The position numbers and the translations under genes are program-made. The notes beneath the pieces are model-generated. The model was not told the DNA's origin and ran no database searches. It saw only the letters and a program-made list of their open reading frames with translations. A stretch of DNA of 53,981 nucleotides from Cryptosporidium bovis (lineage: Eukaryota; Apicomplexa; Conoidasida; Eucoccidiorida; Cryptosporidiidae), in contig VHIT02000020.1 in assembly GCA_009768925.2 (NCBI GenBank), positions 1-53,981 of the forward strand, read 5' to 3'. Numbering within the stretch: the first letter of the stretch is position 1; every line of letters starts with the position of its first letter. Positions 37,982 to 47,540 of this stretch are shown one piece after another.

Positions 37982-39958
37982 ATGGATAGTAATAGAAGAG
38001 ATTTAAATCCCCTCTTTGGTAGCTGCTTCCAGAATCAAATTCCACCTTCGGCCGAACAGACATTTGCTCAACCATTGAATCAAAATATTGTTAGTCTCAA
38101 TGAAGATTCAGTTCCAAACCTTATGACATTCAAACAATTCACACTTGCTCAAAGTGACAACTTATCCCCTAATGAGCTTATTGAAATGTACGATTCTTAT
38201 AAAACGAAGTATGTCCAGAGAAATAAGTCAGATTTTATTGATTCGAATAAATCTTCTCCGTTTCTGTTGGAAAAATTTCATCCTATCTGGATTAAGAAGA
38301 TAGTTGAAGAGAGAAGGAATTTAGTTGTTAAAAGGGTTGATTTATTTATTAATAAGCTAGTTAACGGAAAATTTTGTTCAATAAATAGAGTTGTTTCTTT
38401 TGATAGTAATTATGAATATCAAACGAATACTTCAGAAAGAGAGGAACTTAGTAATTTTGACCACGTCACCGTATTAGGGGAACCTTATTTTGAGGTTAAT
38501 ATGAATTCTCACGTTCTTTTATTGACTGAGGTGCCGATCTACATTTCTTATCTTGATATTCTAGATTATTTCACGAATCAATTTCCACTTTCAGATGGGA
38601 CATTTGGAGCATGTAGAGGTTTTCTAGATTTAAGTCTTTCTACTCCAAAGTTCAATCGTGGAATATTAAATAGGCAATGCTACGTTTTATTTGACAATAA
38701 AGAAAATAGAAACAATGCTTTTGAAGGAATTAAAGGGAAGATTATTAAATCTTCATTTACTACACAAAAAATTTCTCAATCTTATTTAGAATTGGGTCAT
38801 CACGAAGAAGTACAGGATTGTCAAAATAGTGTCGGACAAAATGGACTCAAATATTATATATATGTCGTTCAGGCGAAACTCTTCAACGATAATGTGCCTA
38901 CAAGGTTTGGAACATTACCAAAAATATTTTCTACGAATGAGCAACTTTGCTCAGACAAAAAAAATATGATGAAAATAATCGAAAAGATAGAAAGAGATCA
39001 AAATATCGAGTCTAAAATTAACAAAATTATCGAGAATATGTTCGAGAAAAATGCAATAGATATTAAGAAGATCGTAGATATTCTGGCTGTTTACCTAAGA
39101 TTTGTGCATGGCATTGACTATTACACATTTACAGTAGCAAAATTATTTCAAAGCCAAGTTGAAAATCATCCAAATTATACAGAAAATGGGAATAATTCTG
39201 ATTTTTCTGACACGATATCGTCTACACACGGGACGGATTCTGCTTTTATTCAATTAAAACCCGAATTGTTTAATTCACACAGAAGTCTTTTGTTTCTATC
39301 TAGAGGTTATATTGAAACCATCATGAGAAATAGATTTAAAGGCGGTTGGTTGAGAAATGAAGCACTTATGTCTGAAATTCAGACTTACGATAATCTTATT
39401 GAGAATCAACAAAGTAAATCTGCGCTGACGCAATTAAATAGGAACATCGAGGGTTTCCTTAATTTACCTTCTTTATTCGAGCTAATACCTGAACTTGTAT
39501 CTGATAACGATGAAGTACTTTTATTTAACTGGAAGAGATATTGTGAACAGCACACTATTAGGAAGAAACCAGATAGGTGGCAATGTGGTAGATGCCTTAA
39601 GCAATTTAAGGGAGAGGAGTTTGTAAACAAGCACTTAAATAAGAAGCATACTGATTTCCTTGAGGTTATTAAGGATGAATTAACTTTTGAAAGAGTTATA
39701 AAACCGCTATCTGATAAATTTTCTTACCTCATTCATCCAAGCCTTGATGACTCAACTTCTAACTATTTAAAGAGGGGCCATTATCAATTTGCTACAACAG
39801 GACCTACCAGATCAAAATACAACAAGTATCAGAGACCCATACCATATGATAGAAACTACTTTAAAGATTGGGACACTCCAAAACCAAATTCAACACTGCA
39901 AAATAGACACAATAATCAGTTTGATATCAGAAAAACTATTAAATATGATGATCTTTGA
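37982..39958 (+). CDS. ARS2/Serrate-like RNA effector protein
   Basis: 658 aa from ATG at 37982. A helical N-terminal region (FKQFTLAQSDNLSPNELIEMYDSYKTKY) is followed by an RRM-like middle (VLFDNKENRNNAFEGI). Next comes the ARS2 motif ILAVYLRFVHGIDYYTF (about 365-381), and then a single C2H2 zinc finger, WQCGRCLKQFKGEEFVNKHLNKKH (about 535-558), matching the ARS2 KFKGxEFVxKHxxxKH signature. ARS2 binds the nuclear cap-binding complex and routes capped transcripts to processing, export or decay. Its partner CBP20 is at 12380. The N-terminal RS-like and C-terminal Gly/Arg regions of animal ARS2 are short here, though the end is basic and aromatic. Confidence 0.88.
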   Translation: MDSNRRDLNPLFGSCFQNQIPPSAEQTFAQPLNQNIVSLNEDSVPNLMTFKQFTLAQSDNLSPNELIEMYDSYKTKYVQRNKSDFIDSNKSSPFLLEKFHPIWIKKIVEERRNLVVKRVDLFINKLVNGKFCSINRVVSFDSNYEYQTNTSEREELSNFDHVTVLGEPYFEVNMNSHVLLLTEVPIYISYLDILDYFTNQFPLSDGTFGACRGFLDLSLSTPKFNRGILNRQCYVLFDNKENRNNAFEGIKGKIIKSSFTTQKISQSYLELGHHEEVQDCQNSVGQNGLKYYIYVVQAKLFNDNVPTRFGTLPKIFSTNEQLCSDKKNMMKIIEKIERDQNIESKINKIIENMFEKNAIDIKKIVDILAVYLRFVHGIDYYTFTVAKLFQSQVENHPNYTENGNNSDFSDTISSTHGTDSAFIQLKPELFNSHRSLLFLSRGYIETIMRNRFKGGWLRNEALMSEIQTYDNLIENQQSKSALTQLNRNIEGFLNLPSLFELIPELVSDNDEVLLFNWKRYCEQHTIRKKPDRWQCGRCLKQFKGEEFVNKHLNKKHTDFLEVIKDELTFERVIKPLSDKFSYLIHPSLDDSTSNYLKRGHYQFATTGPTRSKYNKYQRPIPYDRNYFKDWDTPKPNSTLQNRHNNQFDIRKTIKYDDL

Positions 39959-40185
39959 CTTTTATGGATGTTTCAACAATCCTCCAGTCTAAAATATAAA
40001 TCACTATTTCCGTTTATTTCGAAGAACATTTAATTAAATGGAGTTATAAAATACTATATGGGAATAGAATTGACAAAATGTAAATATTTCCGATTTTATT
40101 CGGGTAAATATAATTAATACCTAATTCAGATTATTCTTATCACAAAAAAAAATAATAAAATGAAAGATGTTTACAAGTTTTCTTA

Positions 40186-41919
40186 TCACTCAAAGACAAC
40201 TCCTCCCAAAGGTTTCCTCCAAATATTCAATATTATTTCATCAACTTCTTCGATTCTGAGGAAACTAGTTCCCTCAAGAATGTGCTCAGTGGAAGAGATT
40301 TTTGAATTTAAATTTCTTACTTGTGGGCGAAAATTTACTTTTTTTGTGTCCATACATTTATCTATTGAATCTTCTTTAAATGAGTTGCTCTTGTTAAATG
40401 AATGCAAATTTGATATATATTTCTGTTCAATCATCTCGTAATTGTTACTTCTAATTATTTTTTTATCATGTTCATTACAGTATTCAGTGAAACTCTGATA
40501 TTGAATTCCTAGTTGACTAAAAATATAAGAGAAGGAATCGTATTCCGTTTTACAGGTAGGTATACAGACAACGACTCCTGTTTGACCAAACCTCCCTGTT
40601 CTTCCGGATCTATGGAGAAATGTTTCTTTGTCTATTGGCATATCAATATTAACGACTAAATCTATTCTTTTTACATCGACTCCGCGTGAAAACAAATCAG
40701 ATGAAACAACAATTCTGCATACATTCCTTTTTAAAGCTAGAAATATTTTTTCACGCTCTGCTTGAGATCTCCTTCCGTTGGTATACATTACCGGAATACC
40801 AATGGATTTTAGTGCCACTGTTATCTTGTACCCCAGCGAACTGTTATTTGTGAATATAACTGACTGCCTAAATGGGACTTTAAATAATATTTTGACAATT
40901 GAATTTATACAACAGGACCACTGAAAATAGTCGTTTTCATCAAAATAATTTCTCAGCATTGAATATTCAAGTATGTCGTCAAATAATAAGAATTTGACAC
41001 CCTTCAGTATTGGACTTCCAACTATTCTTGAAATATAAAGGATTGAATCTTCTTGTTCTTTATTTTTTTCTGACATTTCAAAGACTTTATCGTAAACTTT
41101 AATAGTGGAATTATCATCAATTTTATTAGGTCTTAGAGAGGCACATAATTGAATTTGCCTGAGTTCAATGCCTTTCGTAGATTTATATTTTAATTTAACA
41201 TTTTTTAGTGTAGTTTTGATCATTTGAAGTTTTTCCTGTGGGAATGTTGCAGAGAAGGCAATAAGTTGAGAATATATACATAAATTCAAAATGTATTTGG
41301 TCTGCCGAATAAAACAACCCTCAAATAAACGATCTGCTTCATCAAGCAAAAGGCAAATAAGAGAACTTTTTATTTTATCAGGAATTAAAGGCTTAATGCA
41401 ATTAGTTTTAGTTAACTGAATGAATCTTCCTGGTGTAGAGGTAAGTAATATGCGTGACTTATCACGAAATTTATCGATATCTTCAGATATAGGACTTCCA
41501 CCAAGACAACATAAACCTGTAATAGAGTATTTACCTTTAATATTATTGGTTAAGGTTGATACGGTATCGTTAATTTGAATGCAAATCTCCCTCGTTGGAG
41601 CGATAAAAAGCACTAATATCTCCTCCCTATTAAGCGTTTGTGTTTCATTATCATCTAGTTTGAACAAAATTTTGTTTATTATATACACAGTAAAAGCAAT
41701 AGTTTTCCCTGTACCAGACTTCGCTTGAACTAATAAATTTTCATCAATGTCCTGACTTAACAGGTGATACTGTACAGGCGAAGGAAAGATGTACCCATTA
41801 CACGTCAAGGAATCAACAATATCATAATGAAGAGGAAAATCTGAGAACCTTACACTACTATCAAACTGTAGCTTTATGTCTTCAGTAAGTTCATTTTCGT
41901 TTACAAGAAACGGGGACAT
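40186..41919 (-). CDS. DEAD-box RNA helicase, DDX20-like
   Basis: 577 aa from the ATG at 41919 (MSPFLVNENEL); the longer frame starts only with TTG. Helicase motifs in order: Q motif FPSPVQ, motif I AKSGTGKT (about 66), Ia PTREI, GG, Ib TPGR, II DEAD (about 192), III SAT, IV VIFTNN, V SRGVDV and VI HRSGRTGR (about 440). LLVQAKSGTGKT, APTREICIQI and the GGSPISED segment resemble DDX20/Gemin3, which acts with the SMN complex in snRNP assembly, more than eIF4A or DDX6. The linker between the two RecA domains is long (residues about 255-345). The subfamily call is tentative; the helicase call is firm. Confidence 0.9.
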   Translation of the reverse strand: MSPFLVNENELTEDIKLQFDSSVRFSDFPLHYDIVDSLTCNGYIFPSPVQYHLLSQDIDENLLVQAKSGTGKTIAFTVYIINKILFKLDDNETQTLNREEILVLFIAPTREICIQINDTVSTLTNNIKGKYSITGLCCLGGSPISEDIDKFRDKSRILLTSTPGRFIQLTKTNCIKPLIPDKIKSSLICLLLDEADRLFEGCFIRQTKYILNLCIYSQLIAFSATFPQEKLQMIKTTLKNVKLKYKSTKGIELRQIQLCASLRPNKIDDNSTIKVYDKVFEMSEKNKEQEDSILYISRIVGSPILKGVKFLLFDDILEYSMLRNYFDENDYFQWSCCINSIVKILFKVPFRQSVIFTNNSSLGYKITVALKSIGIPVMYTNGRRSQAEREKIFLALKRNVCRIVVSSDLFSRGVDVKRIDLVVNIDMPIDKETFLHRSGRTGRFGQTGVVVCIPTCKTEYDSFSYIFSQLGIQYQSFTEYCNEHDKKIIRSNNYEMIEQKYISNLHSFNKSNSFKEDSIDKCMDTKKVNFRPQVRNLNSKISSTEHILEGTSFLRIEEVDEIILNIWRKPLGGVVFE

Positions 41920-42008
41920 GAATAAATATGAAAAGATAAACAAGACTAAGATAGCGCCATAAGTTGCACATGAAATTCAAGATTTAAAGATGAGAGAAAA
42001 AATGAAAG

Positions 42009-44858
42009 TTAGCTCCATTTCATATCATCTGGATGGATTTCAAGGGAGCAAATATTAGATGCTATATTCATACATCCGAATTTATAATTTTTTATTGATG
42101 CGAATATAGGAACTGGGGAGGCGAGTGGGTGGTCATATATGACTGGAATTGAGTAACGAACTGTGATTCTTTTGACTTCCTTGTAGAGAGAAGATATACG
42201 AACATCTCTGGTATTGAATTTCAATTCAGAACTCATAATTTCAATTGCTTCGTTTTCTAAGTTACTCCTAGCACTAAATTTAGAAGTTCTGAACGCAGAA
42301 TTTGAGTGAATCTCAACAGGTTTTCTTGAAAAAAAATTCATAGAGTTCAATTCTTCTAATATATTTGAATACTCACCAGTAGAATAATCTTTTTTTATAC
42401 AGACATTTCTTGATTCATCAGATAAAAGTGAAAACCGAAGGATTCTTGGTATTTGAATAAATATATTAACATTTGAATTAAGTAATTTAATTGATTTCAA
42501 GTGTTTTTTTCCCATATCGCAAACATTGAAACTTATATTTATTGGTATCTCTCTAATAACCCTGAATGGGAAAACGAGAGTTTTTGCATGATTCTCTTCA
42601 CCTTTATTAGAAAAAATCATCTTTGATAATTTAGAGTGTTTAAAGGTTGATTTACAATTAATAAGATAATTTTTGCAAAACATGCAATTACAAAACAAAT
42701 TCCAGAAGTTTTTGAGCCGTTCCTCTCTATTAAGGACGGATAAGCAATTCTTATTTTTTGGATATGTTATTAATTCCTCATTATTGCGTTGAGTTGAATC
42801 AGTAATAAATGGTACAGAAATAAAAAAACAAGAAAAAATTATCTTATACCTGGATTTTTTCGATAATCCATATATAGAATTACAATATATTTGACAAAGT
42901 TTTTGATCACTGATTAAACCGTAGTTTCTGAATGAGAATAGCTCAGAAATATTAGTACCTTCAAGTAAAAATCCTATTAAATTGATATTTGTGCTAGGAA
43001 GCAATGCCAAAAGAACATTATTAATCCTTGAAAGAACATTTATTCGAAAAGAATTTCTATACACCAACTTTTTTGATGATTCAATAATATCCAATACGGT
43101 TAATAGGCCCTTCTTACTTTTTCTAAAATAATGTTTAGAGATTAAATTCGTGTTTGAATAATTCAAAATATATTTCATCGGTTCGTAGTCTAATAAAATT
43201 GCTTCCATCAACGTTTTTTGATTATCATAGTTGGTCAAAGCTTTGATTTCTCTTGCTTTTAATATAATTCCAGGTTCTGAAAACTTGTGACATTGCCTGT
43301 CTTGCCTATTAAGTTCAAATTTATTTTGAGGCATCCAATATACATGTTCACGAGTTTCTATTGAATGTGGTTCAATATTAAATACATTTGGTAAACTAGA
43401 CCTAATTTCGGGTATGAATTGGAAGAAGTAAAGTTTTGCGGTGGGATAAAGCAATAATAACTTTGGACTTATTTTATTTATTACTGAAGGTGACTTCCAA
43501 ATTGTCCAATATGTAAATATTAATAATAATCCACGACGAAATCCTTCTTTTTCAAAATATCTGTCAAATAGGCCATTAATTATTTCATTTGCAATATTTA
43601 AATTATTTTTAACGATAAAGGGGATGATATTGTAGAACGATATTTCATCCAGTAATTCAGTAGAATCCACTAGAGTTGTGATTAACTTAATTAAACCTTC
43701 TGAATCAAGAAATACACCAAATGCAGCAATTCTAAATAAATTATTTTTTGTATTTGTATTGCAGTCATTTATAGTTGGTGTTATTTTTGAAATATTTTCA
43801 GTGCTTATTGGTATGTTCCGAGAAATCGTTATTATCATTTCGGATACTAAGGTTTGAATTGCGATATTTTCGTCAAGAAAATAGTCAAATACTATATCGT
43901 TAATTCTATTCATAAACGAGTCTGACATAGATAATTTTTTTGATTTAAATATGTCGTTTATCATTATAAAAATTTCAAATCTTACCGCAGGTGACTCATC
44001 TTCAAGTCGCTTATATAACCAACCTTTATCATAGATCTCACTTTCTACACCTTTAATAGAAGTTATTTTAAAAAATTTTATTAGGGAAAACTTGGAGGAA
44101 AATAACACGCTTTTTTTAAATTCGCTAAATTTTGTTGTTAAACCTTGGGACACAGTAGCAGTTGTATCAAAAACGGTACCGGGATTATTCACAGAAGTAT
44201 TAACATATTCAAACTGTGAATTTTGAGGTAAAAATGCTTCATCTAACATTCTCATATCAAAACTATCAGCCTTTGTCAAAGAATTCATATTGAAAATACA
44301 TGAAACTCTAGTTCCGACATGGATGGATGTACTAAATAAACTTAGTATTTGTATGAATCTTTTAGTGAGTTTTTCAATGTACATATAATCAAAGGTATTC
44401 ATAAACCTACATTTTTTTCTTGACCTTATGTTTTTTTTCTTTATATTTTCAACAATATTTATTATAATAGGAAATGAATTAATGATAACAAGTACTATGT
44501 TCTCATCTGTGGTGGAAAGCCAATATATTAATTTTTCAACAATATTTCTGAAAAACTCAAAAAATGCAAAGAAAAAGAATTTATCTGAATTGAATTTTAA
44601 AGAAAGAACTAGGTATGAAAGTTTTCTCAGTTGAATTTGAACTTTTAAAAATATACCTAAGTGGTCACTATCCAATCCTGCAGTTATTTTCCTTTGTCGG
44701 TAACAAATATGGGGAATTATTTTAAAAATATCAATTGTGATATTTTTAATCTTCACATCGAACACTTTTCTGACATAAGATTTCTTGTATTTTGATAATT
44801 GTATTTGAAAACGTTTCCTCTTTCCACATTTATTTATGCATGCTAATTTATTACTCAT
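42009..44858 (-). CDS. large helical (HEAT-like) protein, possibly Integrator subunit 4
   Basis: 949 aa from ATG at 44858. The first about 600 residues look like alpha-helical HEAT-type repeats (for example ESPAVRFEIFIMINDIF and LDENIAIQTLVSEMIITI). A middle region has scattered cysteines (NLFCNCMFCKNYLINC). The last 200 residues turn beta-rich, with FPFRVIREIPINISFNV and VKRITVRYSIPVIYDHPLASPVPI. Helical repeats ending in a beta-sandwich is the INTS4 layout, and the end resembles INTS4 faintly (strand-rich, SP motif before the last strands). INTS4 forms the Integrator cleavage module with INTS9 and INTS11. The similarity is weak; other HEAT scaffolds remain possible. The N-terminus is basic. 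Confidence 0.4.
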   Translation of the reverse strand: MSNKLACINKCGKRKRFQIQLSKYKKSYVRKVFDVKIKNITIDIFKIIPHICYRQRKITAGLDSDHLGIFLKVQIQLRKLSYLVLSLKFNSDKFFFFAFFEFFRNIVEKLIYWLSTTDENIVLVIINSFPIIINIVENIKKKNIRSRKKCRFMNTFDYMYIEKLTKRFIQILSLFSTSIHVGTRVSCIFNMNSLTKADSFDMRMLDEAFLPQNSQFEYVNTSVNNPGTVFDTTATVSQGLTTKFSEFKKSVLFSSKFSLIKFFKITSIKGVESEIYDKGWLYKRLEDESPAVRFEIFIMINDIFKSKKLSMSDSFMNRINDIVFDYFLDENIAIQTLVSEMIITISRNIPISTENISKITPTINDCNTNTKNNLFRIAAFGVFLDSEGLIKLITTLVDSTELLDEISFYNIIPFIVKNNLNIANEIINGLFDRYFEKEGFRRGLLLIFTYWTIWKSPSVINKISPKLLLLYPTAKLYFFQFIPEIRSSLPNVFNIEPHSIETREHVYWMPQNKFELNRQDRQCHKFSEPGIILKAREIKALTNYDNQKTLMEAILLDYEPMKYILNYSNTNLISKHYFRKSKKGLLTVLDIIESSKKLVYRNSFRINVLSRINNVLLALLPSTNINLIGFLLEGTNISELFSFRNYGLISDQKLCQIYCNSIYGLSKKSRYKIIFSCFFISVPFITDSTQRNNEELITYPKNKNCLSVLNREERLKNFWNLFCNCMFCKNYLINCKSTFKHSKLSKMIFSNKGEENHAKTLVFPFRVIREIPINISFNVCDMGKKHLKSIKLLNSNVNIFIQIPRILRFSLLSDESRNVCIKKDYSTGEYSNILEELNSMNFFSRKPVEIHSNSAFRTSKFSARSNLENEAIEIMSSELKFNTRDVRISSLYKEVKRITVRYSIPVIYDHPLASPVPIFASIKNYKFGCMNIASNICSLEIHPDDMKWS

Positions 44859-44932
44859 TTAGTTTTGTTTAATAAAGGGCATATTTACAAAAGAAAAAAA
44901 TAACAAAGAATTCCTGCGCTCAAACTTTACTA

Positions 44933-45691
44933 ATGAAGCGAAAAGAAAAAAATAAAAAATCCAAATTATGTGTGAAACAAGATAAAGTACGAATTTTAAA
45001 TACCATAAATGAAGAGATAAAAACATCCAGAGATTACTTTAATCTGATACTCGACAATTTTTTCCTGGATTCTTTATATGAACGACTATTTTTGATATCT
45101 AAGGATTTAGAAATAAAAGTTGTCAGGAGGAGTGAACTTGGTGATAAACATATTAAACAAATGTTAGATATAACACGTTATAATATGAAGGAATTATATG
45201 ATCAAAACCCGTGGGGTGATATTTGGAAAAATGGTTGGAGTGACGACCTTAAATTTCAAGAGTTATCCAATGAGATGTGTAACTATATAATAATATATAG
45301 AAAAAAAGATGAAATTCAAGACTACTCATCAGGAGAACATCATAATGTCAACTTAAGTGGTAACTTTGGATCAGAAATTGAAATAGCCTCCTTCCTGTGT
45401 TTTAGAATTGAATTAGAAGGTGACATCCAAGGTAAAATATATTTAGTTGGATATATGTATGAACTACAGTCATTATATAAAGGGAATGGGTGTGGAAAAC
45501 TCTTGGTAGATATATTTGGAAAAATATGTGAAAAGATGAGACTAGAAAAAATAATGTGTACTGTATTAAAGGAAAATATGGGTGCTAGAAGGTTCTATTC
45601 AAATAAATGTGAATTCACTGTTGATGAAATATCACCTACCGATGAACCTTACATTATTTTATCCAAGAATATAGGAATACCAAACGAATGA
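44933..45691 (+). CDS. NAA40: N-alpha-acetyltransferase 40 (NatD), GNAT family
   Basis: 252 aa from ATG at 44933. After a basic start, RYNMKELYDQNPWG (about 84-97) matches the NAA40-specific YNMKxLYEQSxWG motif. The GNAT core follows: strand 4 YLVGYMYELQSLY, acetyl-CoA loop YKGNGCGKLL (family QxxGxG), then CTVLKENMGARRFYSNKCEF and the NAA40 signature DEISPT (DSSPS in animals). NatD acetylates the N-terminal Ser of histones H2A and H4. An approximately 20-residue insert (about 130-145) sits between early strands. It diverges from the large helical-protein gene over 74 bp. Confidence 0.93.
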   Translation: MKRKEKNKKSKLCVKQDKVRILNTINEEIKTSRDYFNLILDNFFLDSLYERLFLISKDLEIKVVRRSELGDKHIKQMLDITRYNMKELYDQNPWGDIWKNGWSDDLKFQELSNEMCNYIIIYRKKDEIQDYSSGEHHNVNLSGNFGSEIEIASFLCFRIELEGDIQGKIYLVGYMYELQSLYKGNGCGKLLVDIFGKICEKMRLEKIMCTVLKENMGARRFYSNKCEFTVDEISPTDEPYIILSKNIGIPNE

Positions 45692-45823
45692 TATTCCCAC
45701 TCTGGCATTGCTTTCCGGAGAGAATGGCGGCAATATCACATTAAATTAAAAGAAAATAAGCTAAAAACATCTTCAGTGTAAAGCTTTAAGTTTTGAACTG
45801 TTTGTATATTATATTCATATTTA

Positions 45824-46492
45824 ATGTTATCTGATACGAAAAATGAGGATATTGGTGCACAAAGACTAAAAAAAGATCTTTCTGAGTATTCATACCGTTC
45901 TGAAGACGTTTTGGAGCTGAGCAAGTTCATTCTATGCAACAGCAAGAGTTTCCCGGAATGCGTAGATGAAAAAGTTAATGTATCTAATTTTTTTGATACA
46001 ATAAAACGAATCTATTATCTATGGAGAAAAAATCCTGCTGTATCTATGCGTGTTGACTACGATCTACTTGCTTTACTGACTTTGCTTAGAGCTTCAGATT
46101 GGCTGGATCCAGAAAAGCAAAGGGAAACAGAAGGATTCATTACAGATATAACTGACGGATATACGAATTGGAGCACTCTGTTTCCTATAAAAAATTTACG
46201 TGTTGTAATTGAAAGATCGCTTAGGGCACAAGTTACTGGAATAGTTAGGGGGAGGAATTGTATGGAGATCTGGTTCAGAGAAGGATCTATTGGTTCATCT
46301 CAAGTATCTGGGATGGTTATAATATCACCATTCCATATCCAAATAAAAGACATAATTGATGGAGGTATGTACATTTATATAGGTGATCAATTTCCAATGT
46401 CGACACTAGATTTAGAAGATTTACTGACAAATTGCCCAAAACTATGGATATATCGTTCTTCAGTCTCATCTCCAACTCCAGAGGATCAATAA
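45824..46492 (+). CDS. hypothetical protein, lineage-specific
   Basis: 222 aa from ATG at 45824, 132 bp after NAA40 on the same strand and convergent with MAK16 (58-bp gap). I do not recognise a family. The N-terminal 60 residues are polar. Residues about 65-100 form an amphipathic helix set (VDYDLLALLTLLRASDWL). A beta-rich C-terminal half follows (LRAQVTGIVRGRNCMEIWFREG, then SGMVIISPFHIQIKDII and MYIYIGDQF), suggesting a small globular domain. No signal peptide, membrane segment or cysteine motif. Coding composition and a full-length open frame support it as a real gene. Confidence 0.75.
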   Translation: MLSDTKNEDIGAQRLKKDLSEYSYRSEDVLELSKFILCNSKSFPECVDEKVNVSNFFDTIKRIYYLWRKNPAVSMRVDYDLLALLTLLRASDWLDPEKQRETEGFITDITDGYTNWSTLFPIKNLRVVIERSLRAQVTGIVRGRNCMEIWFREGSIGSSQVSGMVIISPFHIQIKDIIDGGMYIYIGDQFPMSTLDLEDLLTNCPKLWIYRSSVSSPTPEDQ

Positions 46493-46550
46493 ATAGTATA
46501 AATATCATATATTCGATTTCAACACAAGATCCATTTAAAAAGTAATATTT

Positions 46551-47379
46551 CTATTCTCTTTGTATGATTCCCTCGTCAATTTCATACTCAATGTTTATCT
46601 TCTTTTTTGAAATAAACCTTCGTAATTCTTGTTCGTGAATCGTATCGAGCTCATCATCAAGCTCGCTTCCAATATCTTCTATGTACTCTAGAAATTCTCT
46701 TTCAACTTTATCTTCATTTTCAGTTAACTCATTGTCTTCCGAATCACCTCGTTCCTTCCTAACATTACTGATTGCATTATATACATCCCCATACGTACCC
46801 TCCTTCAGTCTAAGCAGAAGCTCATTTTCAACTTCGCATTCTATCTTTGCTGCATTTAATGCCTTAATTTCCCTTGAAGCCTCCCTTCTCTCGACTTTTT
46901 TCTTAATAGGGACCAATTTGTGCCTTGCTGTTAAAGCAGTTTTTCTTGCTCTAATTAAAGATTGGCGGATCCTAGTAAGTCTATGTTTACACTTAAGTAT
47001 TTGTTGTTCAGCAAACACATTCTTCATATTTTGGTTAATTTGTGAAATTGCCGTTAAAAAATTGTTACTGAGTTTTACTCTTTCCCATAGATACCTCGGA
47101 GTATGTGCCCTTTCCGCCGTTTTCATATATAAAAAACATTCTCCTCCGTGCTCAATTACGGTAGCATATAATAGATTTGATAATGGACAAGATGTACGAT
47201 TACATAGTCCAGTGACATTGTACTCATTTTTGCAAAATGTTGTTTTTTCACATCTAAAAATAAGTTGAAAAAATAATAATAAAAACTTGTATATTTAATC
47301 AAAAAGATTGAACTTACTTTACTTTAAACGAACAAAAGTTATTGCATACATTGTTCCAGATTAATTCTGGATCGTTCAT
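46551..47379 (-). CDS. MAK16: MAK16 ribosome biogenesis factor, two exons
   Basis: Exon 1 is 47379-47318 and exon 2 is 47253-46551, with a 64-bp intron (GTAAGT donor, TTTTTAG acceptor). The spliced protein is 254 aa. Exon 1 gives MNDPELIWNNVCNNFCSFKV, and exon 2 continues KCEKTTFCKNEYNVTGLCNR. This is the MAK16 N-terminus with its four-cysteine zinc site. ERAHTPRYLWERVKLS and LVPIKKKVERREASREIKAL follow as in yeast and human, and the tail is acidic. MAK16 acts in the nucleolus in 60S subunit assembly. Without exon 1 the reading frame starts at an internal ATG (47126) and loses the zinc motif, so the splice is well supported. Confidence 0.95.
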
Positions 47380-47540
47380 TTTTCTTTGGGTTTATATTAA
47401 TGTAACAGGCGACTGGTCTGGAGAAAAGAGGCCTTCCCGCTAAAGCAAAAAAAAATTTAATAAGTTATCTTAACCATTGAACTACACCTTTAATTGAAAG
47501 CAAATAAATTAAATTTATTATCGTTTAAATATGTAATCAA

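Noticed and set aside
47461-47500. tRNA-like D-arm on the minus strand (gtgtagttcaatggtta)
   Set aside because: No T-arm, anticodon stem or acceptor pairing follows, and a long T-run lies directly downstream; it is a chance A-box match in the MAK16/CDC123 promoter.
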